Below the pieces are notes generated by a model. The model had not been told where the DNA came from. It did no database searches and worked only from the letters and a program-made list of their open reading frames with translations. From Janthinobacterium saanense (GTDB lineage: Bacteria > Pseudomonadota > Gammaproteobacteria > Burkholderiales > Burkholderiaceae_D): a stretch of DNA of 64,000 nucleotides. The position numbers were made by a program, and so were the translations under genes. Below are positions 9,640 to 18,432 of this stretch, piece by piece (position 1 is the first letter of the stretch; each line of letters starts with the position of its first letter). The stretch covers positions 1-64,000 of the forward strand of contig NZ_JACHCI010000022.1 in NCBI RefSeq assembly GCF_014200675.1. The letters run 5' to 3'.

Positions 9640-11859
9640 ATGACGCAAGCACAGTCATCCTCGTTTGCGCTGCTCGACGGGCGCATCCAGCGCTGGATAT
9701 GGGCGGAAAACTGGAACGCCATGCGCGATGCCCAGGAGCGGGCGATTCCCGCGCTGCTGGCGTGCGACCATGATGTGCTGATTGCCGCCGCGACGGCAGC
9801 GGGCAAGACGGAAGCGGCCTTCCTGCCTATCCTGACGCACTTGCTGGCCGATGGCGAGGGGACGGGGCTATGCATCTATATCAGCCCGATCAAGGCCTTG
9901 ATCAATGACCAGTTCCTGCGGCTGGAGCGCTTGTGCGAGCAGCTCGATATCCGCGTGTGGCCATGGCATGGCGACATTTCCTCTTCATCCAAGCAGCGCT
10001 TTTTCAAGCAGCCGTCCGGCGTGGTGCTGATCACGCCGGAGTCGCTGGAAGCCATGCTGTGCAACCGTGGTTTCCAGGTGCCGCAGTTACTGGCAAAGCT
10101 GCGCTACATCGTGATCGACGAACTGCACGCCTTTATCGGCACAGAACGGGGCAAGCAATTGCAGTCGTTATTGCAGCGCCTCGAGCTGGCTGTGGGGCGC
10201 AAGGTCGTGCGCGTCGGCTTGTCTGCCACTTTGGGCGACCTGGGCATGGCGGCCGAATTCCTGCGCCTGCGCGCTGGTGCCGAGGTCGAGATCATCCATT
10301 CCAATGCCGATCCGGCGCGGCTGGACCTGCAAATCAAGGCCTATGTGGAGCCTGCGCACTTGCCGGAAGCCGAGCATGCCGTTGTCGCCACTTCGCCCGT
10401 CTTGATCGCGCAGCATTTGTTCGACACCTTGCGCGGCTCGAACAATCTGGTATTCCCGAATAGCCGCAGCCTGGTCGAGGAATATGCGTATTGCCTGGGC
10501 CGCCTGTGCGAATCGCAGCAGATCGTCAATGAGTTCTGGCCGCATCACGGCAACCTGTCGCGCGAGATTCGCGAGGAGACGGAAGCGGCGCTGAAAAACA
10601 AGCAGCGCCCTGCCACCGCCATTTGTACCAACACCCTGGAACTGGGCATCGATATCGGCGCGGTGAAAAGCATCGCGCAAGTCGGCAGTCCGCCATCGGT
10701 GGCCAGCATGCGCCAGCGGCTGGGCCGCTCAGGACGGCGGCCCGGCGAGCCGGCGATTTTGCGCGGTTATGTGATTGAACATGAGTTGACAGACCAGTCA
10801 TCGCTGGAGGTGCAATTGCGCATCGGCTTGTTGACGTTTGCCGCCATGGTCAGTCTGCTGCTGGAAAAATGGGTGGAGCCGCCAAAAACGGGTGGCTTGC
10901 ATTTTTCCACTTTGATACAGCAGTTATTGTCCTTGATTGCGCAGCGCGGCGGCATGCAGGCGGGCGACGCCTACCGCACGCTGTGCGTGCAAGGGCCGTT
11001 TTCCGGGCTGGAAAAAAGCGATTTCCTCGACTTGCTGCGGCATATGGGCAAACTCGAACTGATACAGCAAGAGTCGTCCGGCCTGCTATTGCACGGTTTA
11101 AAAGGCGAGCGCATCGTCAACCATTATTCCTTCTATGCCGCTTTTGCAGCCGAAGAGGAATACCGCGTGGTGTGCGACAGCCGCGTGCTGGGCTCCCTGC
11201 CCATATCGAGCGCCATCGGTATCGGCGACTTTATTGTTTTTGCCGGCAAGACCTGGCGCGTCGAAAACATCGATGAAGATGGCAAGACGATTTTGGTCAG
11301 CAAGACATCCACCGGAAAAGCACCGGCATTTACAAGTTCTGGCGGCCAGTTGCATGCGAAGATCAGGGAGCGCATGCGCGCACTGTATCGCAGCACCGAG
11401 CTGCCGCGCTTTCTCGATGCCGAGGCTGTCCGCCTGCTGCAGGAAGGGCGCGGCAGCTATGCGCGTTTTGGTCTGGATGAACGCTTGCTGCTGACGCAGG
11501 GCGGCGCCATCTTCTTAATGACATGGCTGGGCGGTCAACAGAACGAGGCCCTGGCGGCCGTGCTGCGGCGCGCCGGATTGACGGTGGCGATCGGTGGCCC
11601 GATGATAGAGATTTTTGCCGCCGAAACCAGTATGCAGCGCGTTGCCGGGTGCTTGCTTGCCTTCGCCCGCCAACCCCTTCCCGACGCCCAGGCCTTGCTG
11701 GAGGGCGCGTACAACCTGCGCAGGGAAAAATGGGATTGGGCCTTGCCCGAGCACTTGCTGAAAAAATCGTTTGCCAGCTTGCAGATGGATATTGCTGGCG
11801 CCCACGCGTGGGCGCAGCAGCACGCGCACGCGCTGGCGGACACTTCGGCGCGTGATTAG
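9640..11859 (+). CDS. Lhr-like DEAD/DEAH-box helicase (BrxHI-like)
   Basis: A 739-aa superfamily 2 helicase. Motif I is AAATAAGKTEAAFLP (Lys56), motif Ia YISPIKALINDQF, motif II DELH at 160-163, motif III GLSATLG, and motif VI QRLGRSGRRPG from 359. The C-terminal half resembles Lhr/BrxHI proteins. The frame runs open from 9196, but that part overlaps the ATPase gene in another frame. The ATG at 9640 gives the family N-terminus (a short lead into WAENWNAMRDAQERAIPAL). It is the third gene of the TerB/ATPase/helicase unit and is predicted to translocate on or unwind nucleic acid. No nuclease domain is visible in any of the three proteins. Confidence 0.88.
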   Translation: MTQAQSSSFALLDGRIQRWIWAENWNAMRDAQERAIPALLACDHDVLIAAATAAGKTEAAFLPILTHLLADGEGTGLCIYISPIKALINDQFLRLERLCEQLDIRVWPWHGDISSSSKQRFFKQPSGVVLITPESLEAMLCNRGFQVPQLLAKLRYIVIDELHAFIGTERGKQLQSLLQRLELAVGRKVVRVGLSATLGDLGMAAEFLRLRAGAEVEIIHSNADPARLDLQIKAYVEPAHLPEAEHAVVATSPVLIAQHLFDTLRGSNNLVFPNSRSLVEEYAYCLGRLCESQQIVNEFWPHHGNLSREIREETEAALKNKQRPATAICTNTLELGIDIGAVKSIAQVGSPPSVASMRQRLGRSGRRPGEPAILRGYVIEHELTDQSSLEVQLRIGLLTFAAMVSLLLEKWVEPPKTGGLHFSTLIQQLLSLIAQRGGMQAGDAYRTLCVQGPFSGLEKSDFLDLLRHMGKLELIQQESSGLLLHGLKGERIVNHYSFYAAFAAEEEYRVVCDSRVLGSLPISSAIGIGDFIVFAGKTWRVENIDEDGKTILVSKTSTGKAPAFTSSGGQLHAKIRERMRALYRSTELPRFLDAEAVRLLQEGRGSYARFGLDERLLLTQGGAIFLMTWLGGQQNEALAAVLRRAGLTVAIGGPMIEIFAAETSMQRVAGCLLAFARQPLPDAQALLEGAYNLRREKWDWALPEHLLKKSFASLQMDIAGAHAWAQQHAHALADTSARD

Positions 11860-11945
11860 CCTCTACTTGACTGCGACCGGCGATAGTCAAGCGGCGTGCT
11901 AGCCACCAGCTCCACAAACTGGCGATGGAAATGGGCCTGGTCAGC
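11856..11945 (-). pseudogene. Remnant: C-terminus of an AraC-type regulator
   Basis: Read on the minus strand, this piece encodes ADQAHFHRQFVELVASTPLDYRRSQ, the hallmark last helix-turn-helix of AraC-family regulators (consensus FADQAHFxRxF...TPxxYR). It ends at a stop that overlaps the helicase stop codon on the other strand. No start or upstream part of such a gene is present; to the right (about 11937-12014) is unrelated plus-strand coding-like sequence ending in a stop. It reads as a deletion scar. Confidence 0.65.
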
Positions 11946-12028
11946 GGCACGCTGACCATCCGCATTGCCGATGGCCAGCATTGTTATGCACTGAGCTACT
12001 CGCTGCCGCAGTAGCTTGTTTCCCCCAC

Positions 12029-14116
12029 TTATTTGCCCAGCATCGACACCACATTGTCGCTGCCCGGTGCGCCGAACAGCTGCTGTTTCAGGACGTGCAG
12101 CTGGTCGCGCACCTGCGCCGCTTTTTCGAACTCCAGGTTTTTGGCGTGGTCTATCATCAGTTTTTCCAGGCGCTTGATTTCCTTGCTGACCTGTTTTTCG
12201 CTCATGGCTTCGAACTTGGCCGTTTCCTGCGCCACCTGCAAGGTTTCGCGCGCTTCCTGCGGGCTGTAGACGCCGTCGATCATTTCGCGGATCGACTTTT
12301 TCACGCCGATCGGGATGATGTTGTTGGCCGTGTTGAAGGCGATCTGCTTGTTACGGCGGCGCTCAGTTTCATCGATGGCGCGGCGCATGGAGTCGGTGAT
12401 GCGGTCGCCGTACAGAATCGCCGTGCCGTTCAGGTTACGCGCGGCGCGGCCGATGGTCTGGATCAGGCTGCGTTCTGAACGCAAAAAGCCTTCCTTGTCC
12501 GCGTCGAGGATGGCCACCAGCGACACTTCGGGCAAGTCCAGGCCCTCGCGCAGCAGGTTGATCCCGACCAGCACGTCGAAGGTGCCCAGGCGCAGGTCGC
12601 GCAGGATTTCCACGCGTTCCACCGTTTCGATATCGCTGTGCAGATAGCGCACCTTGATGCCATGGTCGCCCAGGTATTCGGTCAATTGCTCGGACATGCG
12701 CTTGGTGAGCGTGGTGACCAGCACGCGCTCATCCTTCTTGACGCGCTCGACGATTTCCGACATCAGGTCATCGACCTGCGTGCTGGCCGGGCGGACGATG
12801 ATTTGCGGGTCGACCAGGCCGGTAGGGCGCACCACCTGTTCCACCACCTGGTCGGAATGGGTCTTTTCGTATTCGGCCGGAGTGGCCGAGACGAACACGG
12901 TCTGGCGCATCTTCTGTTCGAATTCCTCGAATTTCAAGGGGCGGTTGTCGAGCGCGGACGGCAGGCGGAAGCCATAGTCGACCAGGTTGGTCTTGCGCGA
13001 ACGGTCGCCGTTGTACATGGCGCTCAGCTGGCCCGTCAGCACGTGCGATTCGTCCAGGAACATCAGGGCGTCGGGCGGCAGATAGTCGACCAGGGTAGGC
13101 GGCGGTTCGCCCGGCAGGGCGCCGGACAAATGGCGCGAATAGTTCTCGATACCTTTCGTAAAACCGATTTCGGCCATCATTTCCAGGTCGAAGCGGGTGC
13201 GCTGTTCCAGACGCTGCTCTTCGATCAGCTTGTTCTCCTTGCGGAAAAACTCCAGCCGTTCGCGCAGCTCGTCCTTGATGGTTTCCACGGCGCGCAGCAC
13301 GGTGGAGCGGGGCGTCACATAGTGCGAACCGGGGTAGACCGTGAAGCGGGGGATTTTTTGCCGCACGCGGCCCGTCAGCGGGTCGAACAGCTGTATCGAT
13401 TCGATTTCGTCGTCGAACATTTCCAGGCGCACGGCCAGTTCCGCATGCTCGGCGGGGAAAATATCGATGGTATCGCCGCGTACGCGGAAAGTGCCGCGGC
13501 CGAAGTCGACTTCATTGCGCGTGTACTGCATCTGGATCAGGCGGGCGATCACGTCGCGCTGGGCGACCTTGTCCTTGACGCGCAGGGTCAAAATCATCTG
13601 GTGGTATTCGTTCGGATTACCGATGCCGTAGATGGCCGAGACGGTGGCGACGATGATCACGTCGCGCCGTTCCATCAGCGACTTGGTGCACGACAGACGC
13701 ATCTGCTCGATATGTTCATTGATCGAGGAATCCTTCTCGATGAACAGGTCGCGCTGCGGCACGTAGGCTTCCGGCTGGTAGTAATCGTAGTAGCTGACGA
13801 AGTATTCGACGGCGTTTTCCGGGAAAAAGTCGCGGAACTCGCTGTACAGCTGCGCGGCCAGCGTCTTGTTCGGCGCGAAAATGATGGCGGGCCGGCCCAT
13901 GCGCGCAATCACGTTGGCCATGGTGTAGGTCTTGCCCGAACCGGTCACGCCCAGCAGGGTCTGGAAAGCCAGGCCATCGGCGATGCCTTCGGTCAGCCCG
14001 GCAATCGCCGTCGGCTGGTCGCCGGCCGGTGGAAACGGCTGGTGCAGGCGAAACGGCGAATCGGGAAAGGTGACGACGGTGGCTTCCGTGTCCTTGGCTT
14101 GGGATAAATCGGGCAT
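12029..14116 (-). CDS. uvrB: Excinuclease ABC subunit B
   Basis: UvrB is the damage-verifying helicase-like subunit of nucleotide excision repair. The 695-aa protein has Walker A GVTGSGKT (Lys62), the beta-hairpin region [21 protein letters not shown], a DESH box, RxxxIGRAARN-type motif VI, and a C-terminal UVR motif ([29 protein letters not shown]) for UvrA/UvrC contact. Length is slightly over the usual 670 because of an N-terminal extension of about 20 residues before [14 protein letters not shown]. It is divergent from the aminotransferase gene. I see no LexA box (CTGT-N8-ACAG) in the 111 bp between them. Confidence 0.97.
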   Translation of the reverse strand: MPDLSQAKDTEATVVTFPDSPFRLHQPFPPAGDQPTAIAGLTEGIADGLAFQTLLGVTGSGKTYTMANVIARMGRPAIIFAPNKTLAAQLYSEFRDFFPENAVEYFVSYYDYYQPEAYVPQRDLFIEKDSSINEHIEQMRLSCTKSLMERRDVIIVATVSAIYGIGNPNEYHQMILTLRVKDKVAQRDVIARLIQMQYTRNEVDFGRGTFRVRGDTIDIFPAEHAELAVRLEMFDDEIESIQLFDPLTGRVRQKIPRFTVYPGSHYVTPRSTVLRAVETIKDELRERLEFFRKENKLIEEQRLEQRTRFDLEMMAEIGFTKGIENYSRHLSGALPGEPPPTLVDYLPPDALMFLDESHVLTGQLSAMYNGDRSRKTNLVDYGFRLPSALDNRPLKFEEFEQKMRQTVFVSATPAEYEKTHSDQVVEQVVRPTGLVDPQIIVRPASTQVDDLMSEIVERVKKDERVLVTTLTKRMSEQLTEYLGDHGIKVRYLHSDIETVERVEILRDLRLGTFDVLVGINLLREGLDLPEVSLVAILDADKEGFLRSERSLIQTIGRAARNLNGTAILYGDRITDSMRRAIDETERRRNKQIAFNTANNIIPIGVKKSIREMIDGVYSPQEARETLQVAQETAKFEAMSEKQVSKEIKRLEKLMIDHAKNLEFEKAAQVRDQLHVLKQQLFGAPGSDNVVSMLGK

Positions 14117-14227
14117 GTGAATCAGACCTTTGTTAGAATAGTGCTCTGCTGGCGGCCCTGGCGTTGTTTTTGGGGCGCTGCCGACAACTCCGCTGTGAAC
14201 CTGCTTCCAATCGAATCCAATCTTATC

Positions 14228-15442
14228 ATGACGAACCCAACTGTTTCTGCCAGTCTGTTTAGCGCCATCGAGATGGCCCCACGCGACCCGATCCTGGGCA
14301 TCACCGAAGCATTTAACGCGGACCAGAATCCCGCCAAAATCAACCTGGGCGTCGGCGTTTATTATGACGACAACGGCAAAGTGCCTCTGTTAGCTTGCGT
14401 ACGCAAGGCAGAAGCGATCCTGATCGAACAAGGCGCGCCACGCACCTATCTGCCGATCGAAGGCCTGGCTGCCTACGACAAAGCGGTGCAAGAGCTGGTA
14501 TTTGGGGCCGATAGCGCCGTGATTCAAGAGCGCCGCGCGATTACCGTGCAAGCCATCGGCGGCACGGGCGCACTGAAAATCGGCGCCGACTTCCTGCAGC
14601 GCTTCGCGCCAGGCGCGCAAGTCTATATCAGCGACCCAAGCTGGGAAAACCACCGCGCGCTGTTTGAAAGCGCCGGTTTCGTGGTCAACAACTACGCCTA
14701 CTATGACGAAGCCACCCACGGCGTCAATTTCGACGGCATGCTGGCCGACCTGAACGCGATGCCATCGGGCTCCGTGGTCTTGCTGCACGCCTGCTGCCAT
14801 AACCCGACCGGCGCCGACCTGAGCGTGGCCCAGTGGGATCAGATCATCTCCGTCGTCACCTCGCGCGGCCTGGTGCCGTTCCTGGACATGGCTTACCAGG
14901 GCTTCGCCAATGGCATCACCGAAGACGGCGCCGTGGTGCGCCGCTTTGCCGACGCCGGCGGCCCGCTGCTGGTATCGAACTCCTTCTCGAAATCGTTTTC
15001 GCTGTACGGCGAGCGCGTGGGCGCCCTGAGCGTGGTCGCTGCCAGTGCCGACGAAGCGGCCCGCTTGCTGTCGCAACTGAAACGCGTGGTACGCACCAAC
15101 TACTCGAATCCGCCTACGCATGGCGGCAAGGTAGTCGCTACCGTGCTGGCCACGCCCGAACTGCGCCAGTTGTGGGAAGAGGAACTGGCCGGCATGCGCG
15201 TGCGTATCCGTGAGATGCGCAATGCGTTTGTTGCCAAGCTGAAAGAGAAAGCGCCAGCGCACGACTTCGGCTTCGTGCGCGAGCAAATCGGCATGTTCTC
15301 GTACTCGGGCTTGAGCAAGGAACAAGTGGCAGCCTTGCGCGAGCAATCGATCTACGCCGTCGATACGGGCCGTATCTGCGTGGCAGCCTTGAATTCGCGC
15401 AATATCGACATCGTTATTGACGCCATTGCCAAAGTCCTTTAA
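14228..15442 (+). CDS. tyrB: Aromatic amino acid / aspartate aminotransferase
   Basis: A 404-aa PLP-dependent class I aminotransferase of the AspC/TyrB group. [16 protein letters not shown] carries the Schiff-base lysine (Lys255), [11 protein letters not shown] and [14 protein letters not shown] supply the PLP pocket, and [13 protein letters not shown] is typical of AspC/TyrB. In Burkholderiales the copy next to uvrB is usually called aromatic-amino-acid aminotransferase, but AspC activity is equally possible. The start at 14228 is chosen because family members begin shortly before [16 protein letters not shown]; the frame runs open back to 14117 without a good site. Confidence 0.92.
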   Translation: MTNPTVSASLFSAIEMAPRDPILGITEAFNADQNPAKINLGVGVYYDDNGKVPLLACVRKAEAILIEQGAPRTYLPIEGLAAYDKAVQELVFGADSAVIQERRAITVQAIGGTGALKIGADFLQRFAPGAQVYISDPSWENHRALFESAGFVVNNYAYYDEATHGVNFDGMLADLNAMPSGSVVLLHACCHNPTGADLSVAQWDQIISVVTSRGLVPFLDMAYQGFANGITEDGAVVRRFADAGGPLLVSNSFSKSFSLYGERVGALSVVAASADEAARLLSQLKRVVRTNYSNPPTHGGKVVATVLATPELRQLWEEELAGMRVRIREMRNAFVAKLKEKAPAHDFGFVREQIGMFSYSGLSKEQVAALREQSIYAVDTGRICVAALNSRNIDIVIDAIAKVL

Positions 15443-15531
15443 ACTCTTGCTTCTTCGGCGCTGCTTGCAAAAGCGCGCTGATGGCAATATAAAGTTGTGA
15501 TAAGAGTGTTCAGCAAGATGGTAAATGAGTC

Positions 15532-15560
15532 TTGTAAATACGAAATAAACGACATATAAT
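15532..15560 (+). promoter_or_regulatory. Promoter of tRNA-Asn copy 1
   Basis: TTGTAA at 15532-15537 and a perfect TATAAT at 15555-15560 are separated by 17 bp and end 11 bp before the tRNA. The same layout stands before the other two copies. Confidence 0.75.
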
Positions 15561-15571
15561 ATTGCCTCTTT

Positions 15572-15647
15572 TCCCTGATAGCTCAGTTGGTAGAGCGACG
15601 GACTGTTAATCCGCAGGTCCCTGGTTCGAGTCCAGGTCGGGGAGCCA
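15572..15647 (+). tRNA. tRNA-Asn (anticodon GTT), copy 1
   Basis: A 76-nt cloverleaf. The acceptor stem is TCCCTGA/TCGGGGA, the anticodon stem ACGGA/TCCGC (four pairs plus a terminal A-C mismatch) with loop CTGTTAA and anticodon GTT at 15605-15607, the T arm CCTGG/CCAGG with TTCGAGT, and CCA is encoded. It is identical to the copies at 16217 and 28208. Confidence 0.97.
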
Positions 15648-15653
15648 GAATTC

Positions 15654-15684
15654 AAAAAGCCACGTTGAAAAACGTGGCTTTTTT
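15654..15684 (+). terminator. Terminator after tRNA-Asn copy 1
   Basis: AAGCCACGTT and AACGTGGCTT form a 10-bp stem around GAAA, followed by a run of T. It starts 7 bp after the tRNA. Confidence 0.88.
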
Positions 15685-15795
15685 CGTTGTGCGGGCTACT
15701 CGTCTTTACTCGTTGCGATGGCGGTTTTGGCTGCTCGCCGATGCCTTCCAGCGATTTACGCTATCCTGAGCAGACTATCTACAGGAGAGTTAGCC

Positions 15796-16125
15796 ATGTC
15801 TTGTTCCACCGCCCCCTTGCGCCACATCGTGCTGTGCGAATTTATTGACGACATCACCGCCGCCAAGCACGCCGAACTCGTGCGTGAGTTTTCCCAGCTG
15901 AAAGACCGCATCCCTGGCGTGCTGAAGTTCGAATGGGGGCAGAACGTCAGCGCCGAAGGCCTGGACGACGGCTACACCGATTGCTTCACGCTCACCTTCA
16001 GCGCTGCCGCCGCGCGCGACGCCTACCTGGTCCATCCCGATCATCTGGTATTCGTTGACTTGCTCAAGCCCTGGATAGGGCGAGTGCTGGTGATCGACTA
16101 TGTAGCGCAGGAGGCGGCGGCCTGA
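15796..16125 (+). CDS. Dabb (stress-responsive A/B barrel) domain protein
   Basis: A 109-aa protein of the Dabb family, small dimeric alpha/beta barrels of mostly unknown function. Visible are RHIVLCEFIDDITAAKHAELVREFSQLKDRIPGVLKFEWGQN and the later LTFSAAAARDAYLVHPDHLVFVD. Chosen start: ATG 15796, with AGGAGAG about 8 bp upstream; the frame is open further left, across the tRNA terminator. The gene lies alone between two identical tRNA-Asn genes. Confidence 0.85.
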   Translation: MSCSTAPLRHIVLCEFIDDITAAKHAELVREFSQLKDRIPGVLKFEWGQNVSAEGLDDGYTDCFTLTFSAAAARDAYLVHPDHLVFVDLLKPWIGRVLVIDYVAQEAAA

Positions 16126-16176
16126 ACAGGACTGAAAGTTACCTAGGGAAAAGATAAACATTTTCCTCAGGAAATC

Positions 16177-16205
16177 TGGACAGTTAAAAATCTGCCCTAT
16201 ATAAT
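16177..16205 (+). promoter_or_regulatory. Promoter of tRNA-Asn copy 2
   Basis: TGGACA at 16177-16182 and TATAAT at 16200-16205 with 17-bp spacing, 11 bp before the tRNA. Confidence 0.78.
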
Positions 16206-16216
16206 ACGGCCTCTTT

Positions 16217-16292
16217 TCCCTGATAGCTCAGTTGGTAGAGCGACGGACTGTTAATCCGCAGGTCCCTGGTTCGAGTCCAGGTCGGGGAGCCA
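16217..16292 (+). tRNA. tRNA-Asn (anticodon GTT), copy 2
   Basis: Identical over all 76 nt to copy 1, 645 bp downstream of it, with the same short flanks (CCTCTTT before, GAA after). CCA is encoded. Confidence 0.97.
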
Positions 16293-16308
16293 GAACATCA
16301 GTAGTATC

Positions 16309-16338
16309 AAAAAGCCCAGCCTTTCGGTTGGGCTTTTT
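16309..16338 (+). terminator. Terminator after tRNA-Asn copy 2
   Basis: AAAAAGCCCAGCC pairs with GGTTGGGCTTTTT around a TTTC loop, including one G-T pair. The T run is at the 3' side. Confidence 0.88.
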
Positions 16339-16413
16339 GCATTGTGGGGCTATGTAAGGGGTAGTTTTTCGCTTTGCACTATCCGTGTTGCCGTGACCGT
16401 CAGGTTTGGCAAG

Positions 16414-16932
16414 CTAGGAGAACAGTTTTTCAATCTGCTTCATCGGCAGAAACAGGCGCAACGGTGTCTGCTGGAAGGGCAAAAAATGGAAGTGTTTGTA
16501 AAAGCGCTCGGCCTGTTCATCCTTGGCATCCACGACCACCGCCATGGCGGCAATTTGCCGGGCATGTTGCAGGCTGCGGTGCAGGGCGTCGAGCAGCAGA
16601 AGTTCTCCCAGGCCTGGATCTGGAATGGTTTTGTCGCGAGCAAGACGGCCTAGCAGTGTCACCGGCAGATAGGCGTAGCGTGGCAGCTTCCTGGCCAGAT
16701 CTGTGGGTAGCTCGTCCAGCGGAATGCGTGATGACGAGAGGGTATAGTAGCCGCGGACAATAGGCGCGGCAGACTCGATCAGGACAAAAGGCGCCGCTGC
16801 ATACTTTTCAGCATCCTGCCGCGCCTGTTGTTTCAAATAGCGATTGAGGTCATCATTCCCGCAGTCGAAGGCACTGCGTTGATGCCCTTTTTCAAGCGGG
16901 ATGATGTATTCAGGAGCCAGACCAAGGGACAA
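16414..16932 (-). CDS. GNAT toxin of a DUF1778/GNAT toxin-antitoxin pair (TacT-like)
   Basis: A 172-aa GNAT protein of the type that acetylates aminoacyl-tRNA and blocks translation (TacT/AtaT group). The order ending in FDCGNDDLNRYLKQQARQD, then PIVRGYYTLSSSRIPLDELP, RYAYLPVTLLGRLARDK, GELLLLDAL and AERFYKHFHFLPF is typical. The antitoxin gene lies immediately upstream: its TAA is followed directly by the TTG taken as the start here, so translation is probably coupled. The TTG is inferred, as no ATG fits the family N-terminus. The substrate tRNA is not predictable. Confidence 0.88.
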   Translation of the reverse strand: MSLGLAPEYIIPLEKGHQRSAFDCGNDDLNRYLKQQARQDAEKYAAAPFVLIESAAPIVRGYYTLSSSRIPLDELPTDLARKLPRYAYLPVTLLGRLARDKTIPDPGLGELLLLDALHRSLQHARQIAAMAVVVDAKDEQAERFYKHFHFLPFQQTPLRLFLPMKQIEKLFS

Positions 16933-17229
16933 TTACAGCCCCGATTTCTGGCGATAGTTTTCGGCGGCCTGGCGCAGGCGGGCTCCGGGTTCAGCGGGAC
17001 TGAGCAAGGCAGATACGAAGGCAATTTGCTCCTCGCGCGACAAACGGATAAGTTCGTGCTCCTCAATGACCTTGGCGGCCGCCTTCTGCGTGCTATCAAT
17101 CACAAACTCGCTCAAGGTGCGTCCGGCCAGTGTGGCCGCACGTTGAAAGAATTCCTTCTGATCGCTAGGCACGCGCGCTTCCAGTCGCGCATTGCGCTTT
17201 TTGTCTGATATTTCAGCAGTGTCTGGCAT
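16933..17229 (-). CDS. DUF1778 antitoxin (TacA-like)
   Basis: A 98-aa protein with an N-terminal ribbon-helix-helix segment (ARLEARVPSDQKEFFQRAATLAGRTLSEFVIDSTQKAA, about residues 14-52) and a C-terminal toxin-binding tail ending in RLRQAAENYRQKSGL. DUF1778 proteins neutralise GNAT toxins and repress their own operon. The two genes abut, and the promoter region to the right carries two TGTACGG repeats that may be its operator. Confidence 0.88.
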   Translation of the reverse strand: MPDTAEISDKKRNARLEARVPSDQKEFFQRAATLAGRTLSEFVIDSTQKAAAKVIEEHELIRLSREEQIAFVSALLSPAEPGARLRQAAENYRQKSGL

Positions 17230-17267
17230 GGCTATACCTCATTAAACTTGTTTGCATCTGCATGAAA

Positions 17268-17285
17268 TGTACGGCATTTGTACGG
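17268..17285 (-). promoter_or_regulatory. Putative antitoxin operator (direct repeats)
   Basis: Two TGTACGG copies at 17268-17274 and 17279-17285 are spaced 11 bp apart, one helical turn, about 40 bp before the antitoxin start. Ribbon-helix-helix antitoxins bind such phased repeats. The assignment is inference. Confidence 0.4.
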
Positions 17286-17445
17286 ACGGGTCAAGCGGTG
17301 TATATGCTGACTACGGCCGTGACATTTGGCGCAATTTTGCCGAAATGTATCTGTCATACTCTCTGCGCTTAAAAAAGGTCGGGGCTGCTTGTTGCCATCG
17401 TTGCCGCTTAGCTCGCTTAGCTATTTCAGCGTCCAGAGAAACTCC

Positions 17446-17745
17446 ATGAAAAATATTGCCGCCCTGTTGTTGATGATAGTCGCTGCCATGGCCTCTAGCC
17501 AGCAGGCACATGCACAAAAGCGCCAGCCGCCGTCCGATGCGCAGGTCAGGCAGCAGATCATCAATGCATCGATCGCCTCCTATCCGGGGCGCTGCCCCTG
17601 TCCTTATAATTCCGCCAAGAATGGTAGCGCCTGTGGCGGCCGCAGTGCGTGGAGCCGGCCTGGTGGCTATGCCCCGATTTGTTACGAGCGCGAGATTACG
17701 GGCGAGATGGTGCGCAAGTGGCGGCAAGCGAATGGTATGGGATAG
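17446..17745 (+). CDS. Small secreted Cys-containing protein, function unknown
   Basis: A 99-aa protein with a clear Sec signal peptide (MKNIAALLLMIVAAMASSQQAHA, probable cleavage after AHA at residue 23). The mature part of about 76 residues has four cysteines in GRCPCPYNSAKNGSACGGRSAWSRPGGYAPICY, a pattern recurring in uncharacterised proteobacterial proteins, likely forming two disulfides in the periplasm. I cannot name a function. The start is fixed by the signal peptide. It shares no obvious operon with either neighbour. Confidence 0.75.
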   Translation: MKNIAALLLMIVAAMASSQQAHAQKRQPPSDAQVRQQIINASIASYPGRCPCPYNSAKNGSACGGRSAWSRPGGYAPICYEREITGEMVRKWRQANGMG

Positions 17746-17793
17746 CTGAACTATCTTCCGGTCCAGGCTTTGTCCCCCGCCTCTCTGAAGTGG

Positions 17794-18411
17794 TCATTTT
17801 GCTATTGCCACCAGGTATCCCCCTACCGCCGCCGTCACGCGCAGCAGCAAGGCTTGTTCATCGGTTTCACCATGGCTGCCTGCGCTATCGACCATACCGC
17901 GTGTAATTGCCATCACGTCGCGTACGGCGGTATGGGCGAGTGTCTCTTGCGGCAGTCCCATTTTTTCCAGGCACCCCCGCAGCACTGCGGCCGCACGCTC
18001 CCCATTGTGTTGTAACTCTGCGCTGGCAGGCAGCCGCGCTTCTTCGGCGTCGAGGAAGCGCGCCAGACGTGGCCGCCGCAATTGGTGGTGGACAGCAATT
18101 GCCAGCAATGCCCGTACGCCTTGCTGGCCGTCAGCGTGCACCGGCATGCCAAGAATGTCGCTCAGCAGCGCGCTGGACTCCTGTTCGATCAGTGCGCGCG
18201 TGATCGCATCCCGGTTGGGAAAGTATTGATACAGCGAACCGACGCTGACGCCAGCCCTGGCTGCCACGGCATTGGTGGTGTAGCCATCGTAGCCCGTGGT
18301 TTCCAGAATGCGAGCGGCCGCCTCCAGAATGGCGGCCACGGTGACGGTGGAGCGCCGCTGGCGGGGCTGTTTGCGGGGCGTCGTGGATGGGTTCGGCGGG
18401 TGGTGGCTCAT
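17794..18411 (-). CDS. TetR-family transcriptional regulator
   Basis: A 205-aa repressor. After a basic, Pro-rich lead comes the TetR helix-turn-helix (AAARILETTGYDGYTTNAVAARAGVSVGSLYQYFPNRDAITRALI, about residues 30-75), then a helical ligand domain. The start MSHHPPNPS at 18411 is preferred over the upstream in-frame codon at 18471, which would read through the operator. It is divergent from the IMPase-like gene, and a palindrome lies between the two starts, so autoregulation and control of the pair 18492-19984 are likely. Confidence 0.9.
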   Translation of the reverse strand: MSHHPPNPSTTPRKQPRQRRSTVTVAAILEAAARILETTGYDGYTTNAVAARAGVSVGSLYQYFPNRDAITRALIEQESSALLSDILGMPVHADGQQGVRALLAIAVHHQLRRPRLARFLDAEEARLPASAELQHNGERAAAVLRGCLEKMGLPQETLAHTAVRDVMAITRGMVDSAGSHGETDEQALLLRVTAAVGGYLVAIAK

Positions 18412-18432
18412 GGCGTCGTATGCGAGTATCAA

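Noticed and set aside
6172-11859. Complete BREX or DISARM system
   Set aside because: Only a BrxD-like ATPase and a BrxHI-like helicase are present. No methylase, PglZ phosphatase, Lon-like protease or phospholipase D gene is in the flanks.
12638-14107. 489-aa plus-strand frame opposite uvrB
   Set aside because: Shadow of uvrB, which is certain from its motifs.
14117-14227. LexA box upstream of uvrB
   Set aside because: No CTGT-N8-ACAG match in the divergent gap, although uvrB is SOS-regulated in some bacteria.
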